From Kitasatospora xanthocidica (GTDB taxonomy: Bacteria > Actinomycetota > Actinomycetes > Streptomycetales > Streptomycetaceae): a DNA stretch of 64,000 nt. A program made the position numbers and the translations under genes. Numbering within the stretch: position 1 is the stretch's first letter; each line of letters starts with the position of its first letter. This document shows, piece after piece, positions 25,303 to 36,216 of this stretch. The stretch spans positions 32,736 through 96,735 of the forward strand of contig NZ_BNBY01000006.1 in NCBI RefSeq assembly GCF_014656195.1, written 5' to 3'. The notes beneath the pieces are model-generated. The model saw only the letters and a program-made list of their open reading frames with translations. It made no database searches and had not been told where the DNA came from.

Positions 25303-26043
25303 ATGGCCACTCCGCACAGTCCCCGCAGCGACACCCGGGCTCGCATCATCGAGGTGTCGCTGGAGCTCTTCTCCGAGCAGGGCTACGAGCAGACCTCACT
25401 GCGCGAGATCGCCGACCGGCTGGGTGTGACCAAGGCCGCGCTCTACTACCACTTCAAGACCAAGGACGACATCGTCCTGGGCATCGTCGAGCGGATGGCC
25501 GCGCCGATCGACGAGACCATCGAGTGGGGCCGCGGGCAGTCCTGGAGCCCGGCCATGCGCGACGAGCTGATCCGCCGCTTCGCGGACGGGATGGCCGAGC
25601 GGGCCCCGCTGCTGCGCTTCTTCCACGAGAACCAGCCCGCGCTGCGCGAGTCCCCGGCCGGACTGGCCTTCCGGGACCGCATGATCACCATGATGCAGCT
25701 GGTGCACGGGCCGCAGGCGGACTTCCCGGACCGGCTGCGGGCCGCGATGGCGCTGTTCACCGTCCACTCGGCGATGTTCCTGCTCAAGCAGGACACCGCG
25801 GACGACGGCCACGCCGAGAACGTCTGGGGCGAGCCGCTGGACACGGCGGCCACGCTGGACGAGGCGATCGGGACGGCCCGGGACATCGCGCTGGAGATCG
25901 GCGGCCGGATCAGCCACCCGGCACCCCCGGCCGCACCCCCGGCACCCCCGGCCGCACCCCCGGCACCGCCCGCGGCCGCGCCGCCGGCACCCCCTGCGCC
26001 GCCCGTACCCGCACCGCCGGCCCCGGAGCCCGTCCGCCCCTGA
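25303..26043 (+). CDS. TetR/AcrR-family transcriptional regulator
   Basis: A 246-residue repressor. The helix-turn-helix domain occupies about residues 10-57 (ARIIEVSLELFSEQGYEQTS...LGVTKAALYYHFKTKDDI), followed by a helical ligand-binding domain. The last 40 residues are a Pro/Ala-rich tail of APPAPPA repeats without predicted structure. ATG 25303 is used; an in-frame ATG at 25291 exists. It is divergent from the DHA2 exporter, the usual arrangement for drug-responsive repressor-pump pairs. Confidence 0.92.
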   Translation: MATPHSPRSDTRARIIEVSLELFSEQGYEQTSLREIADRLGVTKAALYYHFKTKDDIVLGIVERMAAPIDETIEWGRGQSWSPAMRDELIRRFADGMAERAPLLRFFHENQPALRESPAGLAFRDRMITMMQLVHGPQADFPDRLRAAMALFTVHSAMFLLKQDTADDGHAENVWGEPLDTAATLDEAIGTARDIALEIGGRISHPAPPAAPPAPPAAPPAPPAAAPPAPPAPPVPAPPAPEPVRP

Positions 26044-26050
26044 GGGCCGG

Positions 26051-26965
26051 TCAGAAGTCCGTGACGCCGTGCGCCGCGAGGTACGCGACCGGGTTGATCA
26101 CCGCGCCGTAGCTGTTGCTGGTGCGGATCTCGAAGTGCAGGTGCGGCCCGGTCGAGTTGCCGGTGCTCCCGGACAGCCCGATCCGCTGCCCGGCCGCCAC
26201 CTGCTGGCCGGCCGAGACGGCGAGCGAGGACAGGTGCGCGTACTGCGCGAAGCGTCCGTCCGCGAGCCGCAGCACGACCTCCTTGCCGTACGCGCCGTCC
26301 CAGCCGGCCGACACCACGGTCGCGTTGCCGACCGCCAGCAGCGGCGTGCCCGGGGAGACCGCGAAGTCCACCCCGGTGTGGTACCCGGCCGCGTAGCTGC
26401 GGTTGGCCACCCCGTACGGGTTGCTGGTCGGCGCGTCCGGCACCGGCGCGGACCACTCGGGCGCGGGCGCCGGCTCCGGGGCGGGAGCGGGCGCCGCGGC
26501 GGGCTCGGGCCCGGCGGCCGGGGCGGGCGGCTCCAGCGGCAGCAGGTTGGCCGCCACGGCCGCGGAGTGCCGGGCCGAGTCGCCGTCCTCGGACAGCTTG
26601 TACGGGCTCGGCCCGGCCACCTGGACCAGCCCCGCCGCGGGCACCTCCGCCCGCGGCGCGGTGAAGGCCGAGCTGCCGGGCGTGGTGGGCAGCACGGTCT
26701 GCGCCGAGGCGGTGCCGGGGGCGACCACCAGCAGCACGCCGGCGAGCAGCGCCGCGGCCGCCCCGATCGAGCCCAGCGCGTGGTCGTGCTCGGCCCGCTG
26801 ACGGCTGCCCGGCAGCGTGGTGTGCCTGGGCGTGCCGAGGGTGCGCAGCGGCGCGGCCTGGGTGCGGACGGCGTGGCCGAGCCGGGGCTGCCAGGCCGCC
26901 GCCTGGGCCGCCGCGCGGGCGGCGAGCCGGCGCAGGGCGGGCGGCACGGGCGGAACGGTGGACAT
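26051..26965 (-). CDS. M23-family (LytM) metallopeptidase, exported
   Basis: A 304-residue murein endopeptidase. A 65-residue basic cytoplasmic stretch precedes a hydrophobic signal/anchor (about 66-87) ending TASA. An Ala/Pro linker then leads to the C-terminal M23 domain with zinc ligands in HTGVD (HxxxD) and GPHLHFE (HxH), so the catalytic set is complete. It should cleave peptidoglycan cross-bridges outside the cell. Its 3' end lies 7 bp from the convergent TetR gene. Confidence 0.92.
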   Translation of the reverse strand: MSTVPPVPPALRRLAARAAAQAAAWQPRLGHAVRTQAAPLRTLGTPRHTTLPGSRQRAEHDHALGSIGAAAALLAGVLLVVAPGTASAQTVLPTTPGSSAFTAPRAEVPAAGLVQVAGPSPYKLSEDGDSARHSAAVAANLLPLEPPAPAAGPEPAAAPAPAPEPAPAPEWSAPVPDAPTSNPYGVANRSYAAGYHTGVDFAVSPGTPLLAVGNATVVSAGWDGAYGKEVVLRLADGRFAQYAHLSSLAVSAGQQVAAGQRIGLSGSTGNSTGPHLHFEIRTSNSYGAVINPVAYLAAHGVTDF

Positions 26966-27335
26966 CGGTGGCCATACCTCACGGGTCGGGTCGGAGCAGC
27001 ACGAAGGGCCCGTTCGGGCGTCTGCTGAGCGGGGGACCACTCAGGTGTAACCGTCACCGAGCGGACTCCCAAACGGTGTGACGTACTACGGCGTGTAGTC
27101 AGTGCCGCGCCGGAGATTCAAGCCGATGGAGTAACGATCATGAGATCCGATCGTCCGTGCCCGCTCCGGGGGCGGTTCGCGGGCCGTCCGCGGGTCGTCC
27201 GGGCCCGGCTACTACCGCCCGTCGTACCGCGCCGCGGGCCTGTGACCAGCACCACGCGCGGCCGGGGTTTGACGGGCTCGAACGGCTTCCGTCCGCACCG
27301 CTGACCGGCCCGGCCCGCTGCGGGACCATCGACGC
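26966..27335. other. Divergent intergenic region, 370 bp
   Basis: Between the M23 peptidase gene and the threonine aldolase-like gene. It must hold both promoters. It was checked for a c-di-AMP (ydaO-type) riboswitch on the minus strand, because such elements precede cell-wall hydrolase genes in Streptomyces; the conserved core was not found. No gene was seen. Confidence 0.5.
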
Positions 27336-28523
27336 ATGTATGGCAACAGGAGCCAAGACCCCGACGCCGCTGCCCGCCCGAGCCCGGCGGACCGCCGATT
27401 CGCCGCCCTCCGCGGCTGCGAACGCATCCTGTCCGGCGTCCGGCCGCAGAGCCTCCGGGAACGCCTCGCCGCGCTGGCCGACCCGCCGACGGAGGGGAAG
27501 GGGCCGGTCCCCGACCTGGACGCCCGTCCGGACCAGTACGGCGACGGCGTGGTCCACGCCCTGGAGCTGCGGGTCGCCGAGCTGCTGGGCACCGAGGAGG
27601 CGGCCTTCTTCCCGACCGGCACGATGGCCCAGCAGGTCGCCCTGCGGATCCACGCCGAGGCCGCCGGGCTGCGCACCGTCGCCACCCACCCGCTGGCCCA
27701 CACCGACCGGCACGAGCGGCAGGCACTCGGCGTCCTGACCGGCCTGCGCACCCTCTGGCCGACCCAGGCGCCGCGTCACCCGACCGTCGGGGAGCTGCGC
27801 GCCCTGGGCGAGCCGTACGCCGCCCTGAGCCTCGAACTGCCGCTGCGGGACGCCGGCTTCGTGCTGCCCGAGTGGGCGGAGCTGCGGGCCCTGGCCTCGG
27901 TGGTGCGGGCGGAGCACGGTGCGGCCCTGCACCTGGACGGCGCCCGGATCTGGGAGTCCGCCGTCGCCCTCGGCCGCCCGCTGCCGGAGGTCGCCGCGCT
28001 GGCCGACTCGGTGTACGTCTCCTTCTACAAGACGCTCGGCGGGATCAGCGGCGCCGCGCTGGCCGGTCCGGCGGGCTTCGTCCGCACCGCCAGGGCCTGG
28101 CGGCACCGCTACGGCGGGCAGCTCTTCCAGCAATGGCCGTTCGCGCTGGCGGCGTGGTCCGGGCTGGAGCGCGAACTGCCGCTGCTGGAACGGTACGTGG
28201 CACACGCTCGGACGGTCGCCGAGGCGCTCGGCCGGGCCGTCGCCGCCGTCCCCGGCGCCCGGGTGCACCCGGCCCCGCCGCACACCCACCAGTTCCGGCT
28301 CTGGCTGCCCTACCCGGCCGAGGTGCTGGAGGAGGCCTCGCTGGCGCTGGCCGAGGAGACCGGGACCGGGCTGTTCGGCGCCTGGCGCGAGCGCGAGCTG
28401 CCGGGCCTGGCGATGACCGAGGTCACCGTCGCCTCGCCCGCCCTCGACTGGACCGCTGCCGACGTCGAGGCGGCCGCCGCCGCCTTCCTGGACCGGCTCG
28501 GGCCCACCGCCGAACGGGCCTGA
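27336..28523 (+). CDS. Threonine aldolase-like PLP enzyme (beta-eliminating lyase family)
   Basis: A 395-residue fold-type I enzyme. PLP-binding Lys232 is in SFYKTLGG; the phosphate/ring-binding region is FPTGTMAQQVALR, and the Asp-containing LHLDGARIWE motif contacts the cofactor. It is somewhat longer than bacterial low-specificity threonine aldolases (about 340) because of an N-terminal extension (about 40 residues). It probably splits a beta-hydroxy amino acid to glycine and an aldehyde; the exact substrate is unproven. Confidence 0.85.
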   Translation: MYGNRSQDPDAAARPSPADRRFAALRGCERILSGVRPQSLRERLAALADPPTEGKGPVPDLDARPDQYGDGVVHALELRVAELLGTEEAAFFPTGTMAQQVALRIHAEAAGLRTVATHPLAHTDRHERQALGVLTGLRTLWPTQAPRHPTVGELRALGEPYAALSLELPLRDAGFVLPEWAELRALASVVRAEHGAALHLDGARIWESAVALGRPLPEVAALADSVYVSFYKTLGGISGAALAGPAGFVRTARAWRHRYGGQLFQQWPFALAAWSGLERELPLLERYVAHARTVAEALGRAVAAVPGARVHPAPPHTHQFRLWLPYPAEVLEEASLALAEETGTGLFGAWRERELPGLAMTEVTVASPALDWTAADVEAAAAAFLDRLGPTAERA

Positions 28524-28528
28524 CAAAG

Positions 28529-28567
28529 CGTCCGGCCCGCCCCCGCGGTGCGGGGACGGGCCGGACG
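28529..28567. terminator. Terminator between convergent genes
   Basis: A 16-position stem with one mismatch (28529-28544 / 28552-28567) around a 7-nt loop, just after the aldolase-like gene and before the stop of the M6 protease gene. Confidence 0.85.
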
Positions 28568-28616
28568 TGGAGTGGTTCAGATTCGCCTGGTCACAGGCTG
28601 ATCGCTACGGGCTCGA

Positions 28617-30962
28617 TCAGTTGTCGACCGGACGGACCCGGATCCAGGTCTCCAGGTAGTTCGAGGACTCGTTCTCGACCTCGATGCTGGTGCCGGTCTT
28701 CGGGACCTGGACGCTGCTGTACGGGTTGTCCTTGGTCCAGTAGTCCTTCAGGTCCGAGAACTCGTCGACGCCCTTGGACTTCGGGATGACGGTCTCGACG
28801 CCGGCCTTGTGCAGGGTCAGCGCGGGGACGCGGCGCGAGCCGAAGGTCGAGTCGGCGCCGTTGATGCGCGGACGCATCAGGGTGCCGTCGGACCACTTCA
28901 GCGGGGCCGGGTGCGAGTCGATCGGAAGGATCAGACCCTGGCCCGGGTGGGCGCTGACGTTGTTGTCGGTCTGCGACTCGTCCCAGTACCAGATCAGCAG
29001 ACCGGGCTGGTAGGAGTAGTGCTCGACCCAGCCCGGCTTGTCGGCGAAGCCGAAGTTGTACGGGCCGGTCTTCAGGGTCTGGTCGAAGGACACGTACTGC
29101 CGGTTCTCCGCGATGTAGTACTGCGCGTAGTCCTTGGTGTACGAGCCGCCGAAGCGGGTGAAGCCGCTGGAGGCCCAGCCGTTGTCACCCTTCTCCACGT
29201 CGTCGCTGAACAGGGTGGCGCCGTCGGCGACCACCGCGATGTTGTCCAGCGCCAGGCCGCGGAAGTGCAGGCCGCCGTCGGTGGTGTTGTGGTAGCGGAA
29301 CTGGATCTTCTGGCCCGCGAAGGCGTCCAGGTTGAACGACAGGTCGCCCCAGGCGGCGAGCTGGCCGTTCACGGCCGGGCGGCCGTTCTCCTTGGGCAGC
29401 GGGGCGCCGTTCCAGGTGCCGTCCACGACGGTCCAGGTCTTGCCACCGTCGGTGGAGACCTCGCCGAACGCGTAGTCGAAGTCCTGCTCCAGCTCGTACC
29501 AGGCCTTGGCGTTGATGCTGGCCTTGGCCTTGCCGGTCAGGTCGATCTCGCGGGTCAGCGTGACGTTGAGGTTGTCGGCGCTGCCGCTCCACCACTCACC
29601 GGTGCCCGCGAAGGGCTTGTTGATCTCGGTGGTGATGCTCTTCTTCGGCAGGTCGACGATCAGGGCCTGCGGCAGGTTGGAGTTGTACTCCGCCGGGCCG
29701 ATGTGGTGCGTCGACTCGGTGCCCGCCTTGGCGTGGTCGGCCTTCAGCCAGCCCAGCTTGAACTTGCTCCAGGCGTCGAAGTCGTTCGGCATGTCGCCGA
29801 TCGAGTTCTTGCCCTCGCCGAGCCAGGAGCCGGACGACATGATCGACCAGAAGCCGACCGAGTTGTCGACGCCCTTGCCGGCGGTGTCGTAGAGGTCCGG
29901 CAGACCGAGGTCGTGGCCGTACTCGTGCGCGAAGACGCCGAGGCCGCCGTTCTCCGGCTGCATCGTGTAGTCGCCGATCCAGAGGCCGGAGTTGCCGACC
30001 TGGACGCCACCGAGCTTGTTGCCCTCGGGGCCGGCGGTGCCGTTCAGGTTGCCGTAGACGTACGAGCGGTGCGCCCACAGGGCCTTGGTGCCCTGCTTGC
30101 CGCCACCGGCCGACTTGTCCTCACCGGCGTGCACGATCTGGAAGTGGTCGATGTACCCGTCGGGCTGGTTGAAGTTCCCGTCATGGTGCGAACCGTAGCG
30201 GTCCCACTTGTCGTACTGGGCCAGCGTCGCCTTGATCTGGGCGTCGGTCTGACCCTTGGCCAGCTGGTCCTTGTACCAGATGTCCACGGCGTCGCGGATC
30301 AGGTCCTGGGCGCTGGCGCAGACGTTGGAGCCGCAGTAGTCGGAGCCGTACCGGGCCTCGTTCCACGGGACGCGGACCCAGTCCTGGACCACACCGTCGA
30401 CCGAGTAGCGGCCCGAGGACTGCTTCTCGTAGTAGGTCTTCAGCGAGGGCTTGTCCTTGCTGAAGTACAGGTCCTGGTAGTGCTGCTGGTTGTAGTCAGC
30501 CTGCCAGGCGGTCGAGTTGTTGGTGGCCGGGTCCGGCTGCGCGATCTCGTTGTGCTTCGGACCGGCCTCGCCGCCGTACTTGACCTTGCCGTCCGGCGTC
30601 TTGGTGGTGTTGTCCACCTGGTCGCCGAAGTCGACGAGGATGGTGAAGATCTTGTCCGTGCGCTCGCGGGCGAGCTCCACGTACTTGTCCTTGCCCAGCT
30701 TCACGCTGGTGCTGCCGTTGTGCTCCTCGACCTGAGCGGTGCCGGCGAGCAACTGGTCGGTGGCGGCCTTCTGCTCGGCCTCCACCTTCGCGGTCAGCGG
30801 GCCCGGGATGTTGTGCTCAGTGTTCTGGACGGCCTCGGCCGGGTCCTTCGGCGCGGGGGCCGAGCCGGCCGCGACGGCGGTGCCCGGGAACAGGCCCGCG
30901 CCGAGCGTGACTATGACCGCTGCGGCAGTGGCGACCGCAGCGGTTCTCCTGGTGTTCTTCAA
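28617..30962 (-). CDS. Secreted M6-family (immune inhibitor A-like) metalloprotease
   Basis: A 781-residue exported protease. A signal peptide (KNTRRTAAVATAAAVIVTLG, cut near TAVAA) is followed by a propeptide and a metzincin-like catalytic domain with the zinc motif HEYGHDLGLPD at about residue 345. After it come a jelly-roll region (FRYHNTTDGGLHFRGLALDNI) and a C-terminal domain. Cys pairs (DYCGSNVCAS) suggest a disulfide. The start is taken as TTG 30962, which puts a normal signal peptide first and has GGGGAGGA about 11 nt upstream; a TTG at 31013 is also in frame. It is monocistronic with its own upstream regulatory region. Confidence 0.93.
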   Translation of the reverse strand: MKNTRRTAAVATAAAVIVTLGAGLFPGTAVAAGSAPAPKDPAEAVQNTEHNIPGPLTAKVEAEQKAATDQLLAGTAQVEEHNGSTSVKLGKDKYVELARERTDKIFTILVDFGDQVDNTTKTPDGKVKYGGEAGPKHNEIAQPDPATNNSTAWQADYNQQHYQDLYFSKDKPSLKTYYEKQSSGRYSVDGVVQDWVRVPWNEARYGSDYCGSNVCASAQDLIRDAVDIWYKDQLAKGQTDAQIKATLAQYDKWDRYGSHHDGNFNQPDGYIDHFQIVHAGEDKSAGGGKQGTKALWAHRSYVYGNLNGTAGPEGNKLGGVQVGNSGLWIGDYTMQPENGGLGVFAHEYGHDLGLPDLYDTAGKGVDNSVGFWSIMSSGSWLGEGKNSIGDMPNDFDAWSKFKLGWLKADHAKAGTESTHHIGPAEYNSNLPQALIVDLPKKSITTEINKPFAGTGEWWSGSADNLNVTLTREIDLTGKAKASINAKAWYELEQDFDYAFGEVSTDGGKTWTVVDGTWNGAPLPKENGRPAVNGQLAAWGDLSFNLDAFAGQKIQFRYHNTTDGGLHFRGLALDNIAVVADGATLFSDDVEKGDNGWASSGFTRFGGSYTKDYAQYYIAENRQYVSFDQTLKTGPYNFGFADKPGWVEHYSYQPGLLIWYWDESQTDNNVSAHPGQGLILPIDSHPAPLKWSDGTLMRPRINGADSTFGSRRVPALTLHKAGVETVIPKSKGVDEFSDLKDYWTKDNPYSSVQVPKTGTSIEVENESSNYLETWIRVRPVDN

Positions 30963-31073
30963 CGTTGTGACGTCCTCCCCGACCGGGGCCAGCTCATGGC
31001 CAAAGCCCGGCAAACCAAAATGAAAGACAGGTGGACGTCATTTGATACAAGCGTGCATAAAAAAGATAGACCT

Positions 31074-31090
31074 TGACCATGACATGGTCA
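31074..31090. promoter_or_regulatory. 17-bp palindrome upstream of the M6 protease gene
   Basis: TGACCATGACATGGTCA, perfect 8-bp arms around one base, in an AT-rich stretch about 110 bp before the protease start. It overlaps a plus-strand promoter-like pair TTGACC (31073-31078) and TATGCT (31097-31102), 18 bp apart. It is a likely operator; the binding protein is unknown. Confidence 0.55.
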
Positions 31091-31242
31091 CGGCGCTATG
31101 CTCCGCGACTTCCCATCAGCTGACCATCTGTCAACCGTATGTTCGTTAAAGCTGTCTGAGAAATTGAGCGTGTCCGTACCAACCAGCGCGGAAGCCCGCC
31201 GTCCGAGCCCGTACGGGGACCTGCTTAGGCGGGGTGGAACGC

Positions 31243-31276
31243 ACCGAGCCCCCGGCGCGGACGCCGGGGGCTCGGT
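31243..31276. terminator. Terminator after clpC
   Basis: A perfect 15-bp stem (31243-31257 / 31262-31276) with a 4-nt loop, 30 bp beyond the clpC stop. Being symmetric it could also end a plus-strand transcript started near 31109. Confidence 0.85.
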
Positions 31277-31305
31277 TGCTGTGAAGTTGTCTGTTAAAAG
31301 TTGGG

Positions 31306-33825
<2,520 letters not shown>

Positions 33826-34476
33826 CGTTTATCGCTCCTCAGAGCGGTCGGGCAGTTCGGGGTCCGTCCCCGCCCTGTCCTTCCGCATGCTAGTCCCGCT
33901 CAGCGGCGCGGCCCACGGATTCACTCCCCGGTAGAGGAGCGAGATGCTGCGCGACCAGCCGACACCAATCCCAACCTGATGCTGGGAAACGGTGTTCCCA
34001 CTGGTGGGCCGGATGCACCGGAATCCGCTACGCCATCGGCGAACAAGCGCCGCCGAGGCGCGGTCGGACCCTCTCCGACCGGTCGCGCATACTGCCCCTG
34101 GACGGGTCCGAGAACCCGTCCACCTGCATTCATACCCGGTATCGGGGCGGTTCTCGCGCAGTTTCCGCGGTGGCGGTGTTCGCCTGGCGAGAAGTCCGGC
34201 CGCGGTGACGGTGGTTCGACGGCGCCCGGGGTGGTCGGTACGCCACCCGGTGGTGTCCGCGTTACCGCTTCGCCCCTACAGCGTTGCACAGCTCGTGATT
34301 GTTCCGCCGCCCGAGCCCGCACCCCGGACACCCCCCGGTCCCGGTGGTGCCGTGGCGGTCCGGGCGAGCGCCGCGGGGCGCGGAGGAGACTCCTCCGCGC
34401 CCCGCGCGTGTGTCGTCGGCGCCGTGTGCGGCCGCCGGGGCCCCGCATCCGCTCCGGCGTGCCGGCGGCGCCGGGG
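33826..34476. other. Intergenic region upstream of clpC, 650 bp, with hairpins
   Basis: No gene was found. Besides the lsr2 terminator it holds two 8-bp hairpins: 34061-34068/34074-34081 and 34100-34107/34114-34121. A TTCGCCTGGCGAGAA dyad near 34183 looks superficially like a ClgR site, but its spacing does not fit. The clpC promoter lies here, unidentified. Confidence 0.5.
34372..34406 (-). terminator. Terminator after lsr2
   Basis: A perfect 16-bp stem (34372-34387 / 34391-34406) with a 3-nt loop, 70 bp beyond the lsr2 stop. Confidence 0.85.
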
Positions 34477-34827
34477 TCAGGACGCGTTGGCCGCCTCGTA
34501 GGCCTCGCGGACACCGCTCGGCACCCGGCCGCGGTCGTTGACGTCCATGCCCTGCTCCTTGGCCCACGCGCGGATCTTCGCGGTGTCCGGAGCGCTGCCC
34601 GCGGTGCGCTGCGCCGGGCCGCGGCCCGGGCGGCGGGCGCCGGCCAGCCGGCCGCTCTGCTTGCGGCCCTTCTCCACGTACGGCGCCAGCAGGCCGCGGA
34701 GCTTGTCCGCGTTGGCGCTCTTCAGGTCGATCTCGTAGGCAACGCCGTCGAGAGCGAACGTCACCGTCTCGTCCGCCGAACCACCGTCGAGATCGTCTTC
34801 AAGAATGACCTGCACCCTCTGTGCCAC
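34477..34827 (-). CDS. lsr2: Nucleoid-associated protein Lsr2
   Basis: A 116-residue xenogeneic silencer that coats AT-rich DNA. The N-terminal dimerisation domain (QVILEDDLDGGSADETVTFALDG) and the C-terminal DNA-binding domain with the AT-hook-like RGR (NDRGRVPSGVREAYEAAN) are complete. GTG start, AAGGGAAAGCC-type upstream region. Placement near clpC is conserved in Streptomyces. Confidence 0.97.
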   Translation of the reverse strand: MAQRVQVILEDDLDGGSADETVTFALDGVAYEIDLKSANADKLRGLLAPYVEKGRKQSGRLAGARRPGRGPAQRTAGSAPDTAKIRAWAKEQGMDVNDRGRVPSGVREAYEAANAS

Positions 34828-34919
34828 GGGCTTCCCTTTCCGCTAAACGACCCATTGCCTAAGGAAAGGAAAGCGCCTTTCTCCGGAAAACACAAACCCT
34901 TGACCCCGGCGGGCGCCGC

Positions 34920-35456
34920 TCAGAGGTGCAGCAGCATGCGCGAGTTGCCCAGTGTGTTGGGCTTCACCCGCTCCAGGTCAAGGAACTCGGCGACGCCTTC
35001 GTCGTACGAGCGGAGGAGTTCTTCATAGACATCCGTAGCGATCGCCGCCGGGTCTGTCGTACCATCATCGGTTTCCTGGAGCTCGCCGATCTCGACGAAA
35101 CCGTGTTTCGCGAAGAACGGGACCTCGAACGTCAAGCAGAAAATCCGACGGACGCCGAGCCAGCGCGCGGTCTGCACCAGCTTCTCCAGCAGCAGGTGTC
35201 CGATCCCGAAGCCCCGGCAGACCGGATCCACCGCGAGGGTCCGGACCTCGGCCAGGTCCTCCCACATGACGTGCAGTGCGCCACAGGCCACCACCGCGCC
35301 GTTGTCGTCGCGTTCCGCGACCCAGAACTCCTGGACGGATTCGAACAGTGTGACAGTGGGCTTGTCCAGCAGAATGCCGTCGCGCGAGTAGGCGTCGATG
35401 AGCCTGCGTACTGCCCGCACGTCCGTGGTCCGTGCGCGGCGGATGGTGACCTCCAT
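34920..35456 (-). CDS. argA: GNAT amino-acid N-acetyltransferase (ArgA-like)
   Basis: A 178-residue single-domain GNAT enzyme resembling the short actinobacterial N-acetylglutamate synthase, which acetylates glutamate for arginine synthesis. The acetyl-CoA motif reads VRTLAVDPVCRGFGIGHLLLEK (Q/RxxGxG/A in RGFGIG). It lacks the kinase-like domain of E. coli ArgA, as expected for this type. The BlaI-type gene is 9 bp upstream in the same direction, so they are probably co-transcribed. Confidence 0.85.
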   Translation of the reverse strand: MEVTIRRARTTDVRAVRRLIDAYSRDGILLDKPTVTLFESVQEFWVAERDDNGAVVACGALHVMWEDLAEVRTLAVDPVCRGFGIGHLLLEKLVQTARWLGVRRIFCLTFEVPFFAKHGFVEIGELQETDDGTTDPAAIATDVYEELLRSYDEGVAEFLDLERVKPNTLGNSRMLLHL

Positions 35457-35465
35457 GGCGGGACG

Positions 35466-35918
35466 TTATCGCGTCGTCCCCGGCGGGGTCTCCCCGGTAT
35501 CGGGTGCCCCGGTATCCGGTCCCTCCGCGGCGGAATCCGGGCCGGCCGGATCGGGCGGGAACAGAGCCGCCACCCGCAACGCGTCCCGGAGCGCCTCGCG
35601 TTGCTCGGGCGACATCAGGCCGAAGAAGTGCACCAGGGCCGCCGCCGGATTGTCACTGGTGGCCCACGCGTCGTTCATCAGAGCCGCCGTGTACGCCTCA
35701 CGCGAGGAGACCGGTTCATATCGATAGGCCCGGCCGGCCCGCTCGCGGCGCAGCCAGCCCTTTCTGTGGAGCTTGTCCAGGACGGTCATCACCGTGGTGT
35801 ACGCGATTTCGCGTTCCGACCGCAGATCGAGGAGAACCTCGCGAACCGTCACCGGTCGGTTCCACTGCCACACCCGGGTCATGATGGCGTTCTCAAGTTC
35901 GCCGAGTTGCCGGACCAT
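35466..35918 (-). CDS. BlaI/MecI-family transcriptional repressor
   Basis: A 150-residue repressor. The winged helix (VRQLGELENAIMTRVWQWNRPVTVREVL...AYTTVMTVLDKLHRKGWL) covers about residues 1-75 and a dimerisation helix pair follows. The C-terminal 30 residues are an acidic Pro/Gly/Thr tail. In classical systems a BlaR1 membrane sensor cleaves BlaI; no such gene is adjacent. ATG 35918 is used rather than the upstream in-frame ATG 35969, because the domain begins there. Confidence 0.9.
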   Translation of the reverse strand: MVRQLGELENAIMTRVWQWNRPVTVREVLLDLRSEREIAYTTVMTVLDKLHRKGWLRRERAGRAYRYEPVSSREAYTAALMNDAWATSDNPAAALVHFFGLMSPEQREALRDALRVAALFPPDPAGPDSAAEGPDTGAPDTGETPPGTTR

Positions 35919-35975
35919 AGTGCGGCCAGGATAGGGAGTGAATGGGGCAAATCTTGTGAAGTGCGCCAAACCGGC

Positions 35976-36010
35976 GCGCCGCCACCCCCGGGAATCGGGA
36001 ATGGCGGCGC
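35976..36010 (-). terminator. Hairpin after the lysS unit
   Basis: A 9-bp perfect stem (35976-35984 / 36002-36010) with a 17-nt loop, 83 bp beyond the microprotein stop. Confidence 0.5.
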
Positions 36011-36092
36011 TCCGGTCGTTCGGGGCGGCTGACGGCGTCAGTCGCGGGTCCGCTCGCGGGTCGTCCGGGCCGGGGCGTCCGGCCCCGGCGGA

Positions 36093-36212
36093 TCAGTCGA
36101 AGTCTTCCTTCGCCTTCCGGCTCCCGCCCTGGCTGCGGACGATGGCCCGCACCAGGAACCCGAAGCCGATCGCCATGACCAGCGGCGGCACGATCGCGCT
36201 GACGTAGTCCAT
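36093..36212 (-). CDS. 39-residue single-span membrane microprotein, coupled to lysS
   Basis: Encodes MDYVSAIVPPLVMAIGFGFL... followed by a basic then acidic tail ending KAKEDFD. Residues about 5-25 form one hydrophobic helix. It has a strong AGGAGG ribosome-binding site placed in the last codons of lysS, and its ATG lies 4 nt after the lysS stop, so it is almost surely translated. The function is unknown; tiny single-span proteins of this build are often missed by automated gene callers. Confidence 0.8.
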   Translation of the reverse strand: MDYVSAIVPPLVMAIGFGFLVRAIVRSQGGSRKAKEDFD

Positions 36213-36216
36213 CAGG

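Noticed and set aside
26966..27120. Possible c-di-AMP (ydaO-type) riboswitch before the M23 peptidase gene
   Set aside because: Such elements precede cell-wall hydrolase genes in Streptomyces, and disA is in the window, but the conserved core sequences were not found on the minus strand here. A covariance-model search would settle it.
34180..34200. ClgR-type operator before clpC
   Set aside because: TTCGCC and CGAGAA are too close together compared with the known ClgR consensus spacing.
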